This document shows positions 15,198 to 18,953 of a stretch of DNA of 18,953 bases, in pieces (the stretch's first letter is position 1; every line of letters begins with the position of its first letter). The position numbers and the translations under genes were made by a program. Under the pieces are notes generated by a model that ran no database searches, was not told the origin of the DNA, and saw only the letters and a list, made by a program, of their open reading frames with translations. Source of the stretch: JAWBOW01 sp038825775. GTDB taxonomy: Archaea > Nanobdellota > Nanobdellia > Woesearchaeales > WAPY01. The stretch is from NCBI GenBank assembly GCA_038825775.1, contig JAWBOW010000014.1, positions 1 to 18,953 of the forward strand, in the 5' to 3' direction.

Positions 15198-16922
15198 TTA
15201 TTTTTTATACATTTGAATTATTTCTTGAGTTGTTGTTGCTTGCTCAGGACTTTTATCATCCCTAAACATTTTAAACCTTGGAAACCTTATTGCAAGCCCT
15301 TTTCCAAGTTGTTTCTTAGCACAAGTATGAACAGGACTTTGGGTTATCTCTGCACCAACAACCACTACAACCTTATTTGGTATAAACCAATAATCTGCTT
15401 CTATTTCAGAATCAACCCTAGCGTGTTTTTTTGGAATTAAGTATGGCTTCATTATTTTTGGTAATTTACTTAGTATTTCATCACTAAAACCAGCACCTAA
15501 TTTTGATACTGTTTCAAACATGTCTGTTTTTGGATTATAAGACGCACATAATAGTGCACCATAAGAACCTGCTCTTTTGCCTTTTCCTGCAAAAGCACCA
15601 ACCACCACTAAATCCAAAGTGTCCTGTAATTTTGATACATAATCCTTTTTGTATTTAATCCAAAGCCAAGCCCTTGCCCCTGCTCTGTAAAAAGAATCTC
15701 TTGATTTTGATTTTGCAATTATTCCCTCACAACCCTCATCCAAAACCTCTTGGAAGAAATCATCTACTTTGTCCAAATCATCATCTTCTAAAATTTTACT
15801 AAGCATAATAAAATTATTTTTGTTTGTTATTTTCTCGAGGATTTTTCTTCTTTCAGGATAAGGTGTTTTTATTAAACTCTTACCATTCAAATAAAGTATA
15901 TCAAACAAAAAAACACGAATTGGTATTTTCTTAACATACTTTTCAACATCATATTTTCTCTTTCTCTGCATTAAAGTTTGGAATGGTAAAATATTCCCTT
16001 TGTCATCAATAGGAACAGCTTCTCCTTCAACAATGAATTTCTTTTCTTTTATTGCTTTTTTTATGTTCTCAACAATATCTGGATATTGAGTAGTTATGTT
16101 TTCTAATCTCCTTGAATAAATTACTACATCTCCATTCTCTTTTTTATGAATTTGAACTCTCTCACCATCATACTTTGCATCAGAATAAAAACCATTCGGC
16201 ATCTTTTCCTTTATTTCTGAAAGTTTTTTTACTCTTTGGGCTAACATCATTTGTATTGGGCTGCCAACTTGAATTTCAATTCTCTTTATTCCATCAATAC
16301 CTTTTGTTGCTATCAACTCTGCTACAAGTCCGATATCTGTGCATAAATTATAAGCTTCCTCTAAGAATTTCTTGTTTTCTTTTGTTCCTGTAAAGGCAAT
16401 TGATAAACTATCAAGAATTGTCATTGACGCAACGCCCAACCTTAATCTTCCAAGAAGGATTCTTATTATGTATTTTGCCTCTTCAGGATTGCACTCTAAC
16501 AACAAATCCGAAAGCAAAGATATTTTTTTGTCTTGACTCCCAGAGCCTGTTGTTTTAGCTATCTCTAATAATCTTTTATGAACTTCTGAAATTTTTAAAT
16601 CTCTTTTTTTATTGATCTTTAAACTTTTTCCTATTTCAAAAGCAACAATTCCCAAGTCGCCTTTGCTTTTAAGCAGTTTTTTAATTTCGTCTTCTTTTCT
16701 ATTGTATGCTCTCGAAACAGCCCTTATCATCATTCTCTCTGCAATCCCAAAATCAACACTTTCATATTCTGGTGCAACAAGACCGAGAATAAAGTAACTA
16801 ACAATTTTTATCTCGTTTTTAGGAACTCTTTTAAAAAAATTAGCTAATATTTCTCTAAGCTTATTTCCTGAGCTTGTTTTTTCAAGTTCTTCAAAAACAC
16901 CAACTAATTCTTTAAACTCCAT
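15198..16922 (-). CDS. lig: ATP-dependent DNA ligase
   Basis: A 574-residue archaeal replicative-type DNA ligase. An N-terminal DNA-binding domain (1-210) wraps the nick. The adenylation domain has motif I KYDGER with the AMP-accepting Lys250, motif III YSRRLENIT, motif IIIa FIVEGEAV, motif IV EGIIAK and motif V WIKYKKDY. The OB-fold follows, ending near RFPRFKMFRDDKSPEQATT (motif VI region). It seals nicks in Okazaki fragments and repair intermediates using ATP. The start is ATG 16922: the frame is open 13 codons further to 16961, but a TATA-like stretch (16945-16956) lies within that extension and the MEFKEL start matches the family. It lies 51 bases downstream of nusA on the same strand. 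Confidence 0.96.
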   Translation of the reverse strand: MEFKELVGVFEELEKTSSGNKLREILANFFKRVPKNEIKIVSYFILGLVAPEYESVDFGIAERMMIRAVSRAYNRKEDEIKKLLKSKGDLGIVAFEIGKSLKINKKRDLKISEVHKRLLEIAKTTGSGSQDKKISLLSDLLLECNPEEAKYIIRILLGRLRLGVASMTILDSLSIAFTGTKENKKFLEEAYNLCTDIGLVAELIATKGIDGIKRIEIQVGSPIQMMLAQRVKKLSEIKEKMPNGFYSDAKYDGERVQIHKKENGDVVIYSRRLENITTQYPDIVENIKKAIKEKKFIVEGEAVPIDDKGNILPFQTLMQRKRKYDVEKYVKKIPIRVFLFDILYLNGKSLIKTPYPERRKILEKITNKNNFIMLSKILEDDDLDKVDDFFQEVLDEGCEGIIAKSKSRDSFYRAGARAWLWIKYKKDYVSKLQDTLDLVVVGAFAGKGKRAGSYGALLCASYNPKTDMFETVSKLGAGFSDEILSKLPKIMKPYLIPKKHARVDSEIEADYWFIPNKVVVVVGAEITQSPVHTCAKKQLGKGLAIRFPRFKMFRDDKSPEQATTTQEIIQMYKK

Positions 16923-16944
16923 AAGAAATATTATTATTTCAGAA

Positions 16945-16956
16945 TTTTTAAATTTT
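16945..16956 (-). promoter_or_regulatory. TATA-like box for the ligase gene
   Basis: The minus strand reads AAAATTTAAAAA, centred about 28 bases before ATG 16922, predicting a leaderless start there. It also argues against the longer in-frame start at 16961. Weak by itself in AT-rich spacer. Confidence 0.4.
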
Positions 16957-16973
16957 GTCAAAAAAAATAATTT

Positions 16974-17387
16974 TTAGACAACTCTTATTTCTTTTATGTT
17001 AAAGAACCTTTTAGTTATCTCTTCATATTCTCTTAAATTTTTAGCGTTTTTTCCTATCAAAAGTCCCTTCACTTTTCTATCACTATCACTTATTATTACA
17101 ACTCCATCCTTTTCTTCAACACTATCAACATTCAATGGAGCTATTAAATTTCTTATAAAAACAAGAAGAGCAGGATTATACTCTACTATTTTTATTTTCT
17201 TATTTAATTTTTTAGCAAGCTCTTTTACTTTACTTCCTTTAGGACCAACAGCTTTTGTAAGTTGGTTTAAATCAACTATAAAGATTATTTTATCTTCTTG
17301 CTCTATGCAGTCCTTTAACTTTACACCAGTTATCTTCTCAAAGAGAATCATCTTGTTCATTAAAGATATATCGTATTTCTTCCTCAC
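16974..17387 (-). CDS. nusA: archaeal NusA-like transcription factor (two KH domains)
   Basis: A 137-residue protein with two KH RNA-binding domains and no S1 domain, the archaeal NusA form. The first GxxG loop is GPKGSKVKEL and the second IGKNAKNLRE. The N-terminal part FEKITGVKLKDCI matches the family. It probably binds nascent RNA and affects termination or antitermination, by analogy with bacterial NusA. The start is GTG 17387, overlapping the L30e stop as GTGA with GAGG upstream; this gives the family's usual length. The longer frame to 17447 lies inside L30e and is rejected. The gene keeps its usual partner rpl30e but is about 7 kb from rpoA'' and on the opposite strand. Confidence 0.92.
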   Translation of the reverse strand: MRKKYDISLMNKMILFEKITGVKLKDCIEQEDKIIFIVDLNQLTKAVGPKGSKVKELAKKLNKKIKIVEYNPALLVFIRNLIAPLNVDSVEEKDGVVIISDSDRKVKGLLIGKNAKNLREYEEITKRFFNIKEIRVV

Positions 17388-17668
17388 TTTGAATCCTCTT
17401 TTCCTTTTAGAATTCCAACTGTTGATACTAAAAATTGTTTTTTGCAAAGTGTTCCCAACTCTTCATTAGTTATGTTCAGCTTTTCAAGAGGAACATCTGC
17501 TAATTTTGAATAATACTCAAGCTCTTTTAAAAAATCCTCCGGAGCGTTTGAAGCTAAAAAAATCTTTTTTATCCTTTTTAGTTTTAAGTTTTTTAAAACA
17601 CTCTTATAACCAACTAATAGTTCTTTCTTTCCAACAAATGCTTTTATTTCGTTAATGCCATCTGTCAT
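17384..17668 (-). CDS. rpl30e: large ribosomal subunit protein eL30 (L30e)
   Basis: A 94-residue member of the L7Ae/L30e RNA-binding family. It has the conserved GYKSVLKNLKLKRIKKIFLA and SNAPEDFLKELEYYSKLADV region, and the later ELGTLCKKQFLVSTVGIL. It binds kink-turn RNA in the large ribosomal subunit. The start ATG 17668 follows GGGTG by five bases, with a TATA box (17711-17720) about 48 bases upstream. It is coupled to nusA by a 4-base overlap. In many archaea this pair follows rpoA'' directly, which is not the case here. Confidence 0.92.
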   Translation of the reverse strand: MTDGINEIKAFVGKKELLVGYKSVLKNLKLKRIKKIFLASNAPEDFLKELEYYSKLADVPLEKLNITNEELGTLCKKQFLVSTVGILKGKEDSK

Positions 17669-17710
17669 AAAAACACCCTTAAAAAAATAATTAATTCTAA
17701 TTTTTTTATT

Positions 17711-17720
17711 ATTTATAAAT
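17711..17720 (-). promoter_or_regulatory. TATA box for rpl30e-nusA
   Basis: ATTTATAAAT, about 48 bases before the rpl30e ATG, giving a start near 17690 and a 20-25 nt leader that includes the GGGTG ribosome binding site. Confidence 0.6.
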
Positions 17721-17792
17721 CATAGGAGCGAACATTATTAGTTTTTAAACTTTTCTTTTTTTAGTTTAAAAATTAATAACTTTTAATACTTT

Positions 17793-18467
17793 TTATTTAA
17801 TTATATCTAAAAATATCTCTAATATTTTTGGATCAAACTTTTCTTTTTCACTTTTAATTATTTCAATAGCTTGTTCTTTTGAAAAAGCTGAGCGGTAAGA
17901 TCTCTCGCTAATTAAAGCATCATAAACATCAGCTATTTTTACTATTCTTGCAACTAAAGGTATTCTTTCTCCCCTTAAACTCTTAGGGTAACCCTTGCCA
18001 TCATAAGATTCGTGGTGATACAATATTATATCGCCTATGATCTTTGCGTCTTTCATGCTTGTTAATAAAAAAGAATTTTTAAAAACATCATAAGCTATTG
18101 TTGTGTGTAGTTTCATCATTTCTTTTTCAACATCATTCAGTAAGGAAGGTTTATTTAGAATTGTTTCTGGAAGGAATATCTTACCAAAATCATGAAGTAG
18201 TGCTCCATAATTTAAAAATTCAAGATCTATCTTTTTCTCTAGTGTTTGATTTAATTTTTCAGCAATCTTTAATGAAACGTTACTAACATTTTTTGAGTGA
18301 TTCCCTATGTAAGCATCCTTTTTCTGTTGTATCAAATTCAACAAATTTATCAAATCTAACAAAAAACTCTTATAAAAATCAACCTTTTTAGATATTTTTG
18401 AGTATTCTTGCTTATAAGTTTTTTTAAATTCCTCAATTAACTTCCATTGTGAATATTCTTCTACCAT
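17793..18467 (-). CDS. HD-GYP domain phosphodiesterase-like protein
   Basis: A 224-residue protein. A charged helical N-terminus (1-50) leads into a full HD-GYP domain: H57 in YIGNHSKNV, HDFGK at 92-96, H121, HHE at 151-153, DGKGYP at 156-161, and IADVYDALISERSYRSAF. All metal-ligand positions of the family appear present. HD-GYP proteins are known as bacterial cyclic-di-GMP phosphodiesterases; some act on other cyclic dinucleotides. There is no receiver domain, membrane segment or GGDEF domain, and no GGDEF gene in the window, so the substrate is open. The start ATG 18467 is two bases past the stop of the phosphoribosyltransferase, with no clear ribosome binding site, suggesting translational coupling. 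It was probably acquired from bacteria (inference). Confidence 0.92.
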   Translation of the reverse strand: MVEEYSQWKLIEEFKKTYKQEYSKISKKVDFYKSFLLDLINLLNLIQQKKDAYIGNHSKNVSNVSLKIAEKLNQTLEKKIDLEFLNYGALLHDFGKIFLPETILNKPSLLNDVEKEMMKLHTTIAYDVFKNSFLLTSMKDAKIIGDIILYHHESYDGKGYPKSLRGERIPLVARIVKIADVYDALISERSYRSAFSKEQAIEIIKSEKEKFDPKILEIFLDIIK

Positions 18468-18469
18468 TT

Positions 18470-18953
18470 TTAATGTAGGGACTTTCTTTCAAAATCTTTT
18501 ACTTTATCTTCTTTTTCTTTCTTGTATAAATTTTTATAAACGCTCTTAATTTCCTTCTCTGTTAAGCCCTCGAGTTCTCCATCATAAACAATCCAAATTT
18601 CTTCTTTATGTGAATTTATTTTTATCTTTAATCTTAAATAATCTGGGAATAGTTTTTCTTCTCTTTTGTAGGTTCTTTCTTTTAAATCTAAAACTACTGT
18701 TTTTATTTTTTCTCTTGCAGAATCTTCAAAACTATTTAATACTCTTTTTATAGTTGTGCCTGTATCAACTAAATCATCAACAATTAAGATTAAGTCATAG
18801 TTTGCTGCTTTTGATTTATCTGGCACAATATATTTTATTTCTAAGTCCTTTTTTGTCATGTTTATATAGCTTGATGCAATAATAACTCCAACATCAACAT
18901 TCAATTTTGACTTCTTCCTTATTTCTTCAGAGATACAGTTTGCAATTGAAGAC
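18470..18953 (-). CDS. phosphoribosyltransferase, 5' end off the right edge
   Basis: The frame is open to the window edge, reading ISEEIRKKSKLNVDVGVIIA before the first start-like codon (TTG 18904), so that codon is internal and the gene continues beyond the window. The PRPP-binding motif is LILIVDDLVDTGTTIK, with two acidic residues and a TGTT loop typical of type I phosphoribosyltransferases. The C-terminal part (YLRLKIKI, then EIWIVYDGELEGL) resembles the xanthine/hypoxanthine-type predicted phosphoribosyltransferases, which transfer a purine base to PRPP to make a nucleotide. The base used cannot be told from this part. The lysine-rich tail ends KVKDFERKSLH. The HD-GYP gene follows after two bases on the same strand. 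Confidence 0.88.
   Translation of the reverse strand, partial: SSIANCISEEIRKKSKLNVDVGVIIASSYINMTKKDLEIKYIVPDKSKAANYDLILIVDDLVDTGTTIKRVLNSFEDSAREKIKTVVLDLKERTYKREEKLFPDYLRLKIKINSHKEEIWIVYDGELEGLTEKEIKSVYKNLYKKEKEDKVKDFERKSLH

Noticed and set aside
17388..17447. Longer N-terminus for NusA
   Set aside because: The extension lies inside the L30e coding region in another frame; the GTGA overlap with an upstream GAGG gives the normal family length.
18898..18904. TTG as the start of the phosphoribosyltransferase
   Set aside because: The frame stays open to the window edge with plausible family sequence, and no ribosome binding site precedes the TTG.
1..18953. CRISPR array, transposase, prophage or rRNA gene
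   Set aside because: No spaced direct repeats, transposase motifs, phage genes or rRNA sequence were seen.

Overview
This window reads as chromosomal DNA of an AT-rich archaeon. The evidence is a split archaeal RNA polymerase (RpoH, B'', B', A', A''), archaeal/eukaryotic-type ribosomal and translation proteins (S27e, L30e, aIF2-alpha), Nop10, archaeal NusA, an ATP-dependent DNA ligase, an archaeal-type Lhr helicase, TATA boxes about 25-30 bases upstream of starts, GGTG-type ribosome binding sites, and tRNA genes with bulge-helix-bulge introns. Low GC, compact spacing and the odd tRNA genes would suit a small-genome lineage such as a DPANN archaeon, but that placement is inference; no rRNA gene is present to settle it.

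Layout. 1-1528 (minus): N-terminal 509 codons of a long RelA/SpoT (p)ppGpp synthetase/hydrolase, running off the left edge. 1615-1743 (minus): tRNA-Tyr with a 56-nt anticodon-loop intron. 1989-2349 (plus): one promoter, a ~95-nt leader with a 16-bp stem, then tRNA-Asp and tRNA-Lys. Asp has a T-loop intron and Lys has one D-loop and one T-loop intron. Each can be spliced by the BHB rule to a canonical tRNA. 2441-10062 (plus): rpoH, rpoB'', rpoB', rpoA', rpoA'' and a small nop10. 10083-11050 (minus): rps27e-aIF2-alpha, convergent with nop10. 11260-12222 (minus): a 320-residue orphan. 12400-15090 (plus): Lhr-type helicase with an unusual Walker A. 15198-17668 (minus): rpl30e-nusA and DNA ligase. 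17793-18953 (minus): a phosphoribosyltransferase (5' end off the right edge) followed by an HD-GYP protein.

How it fits together. Most genes are information processing: transcription (RNAP, NusA), translation (S27e, L30e, aIF2-alpha, tRNAs), RNA modification (Nop10) and DNA maintenance (Lig, Lhr). Two conserved archaeal neighbourhoods are broken up: rpl30e-nusA has left its usual place behind rpoA'', and nop10 sits behind rpoA'' facing aIF2-alpha instead of following it. Two HD-superfamily nucleotide-signalling enzymes (long RSH and HD-GYP) at opposite ends of the window are unusual for an archaeon. The strongest finding is the tRNA-Asp/tRNA-Lys pair, which carries three very small, AT-rich non-anticodon introns with matching splice geometry.
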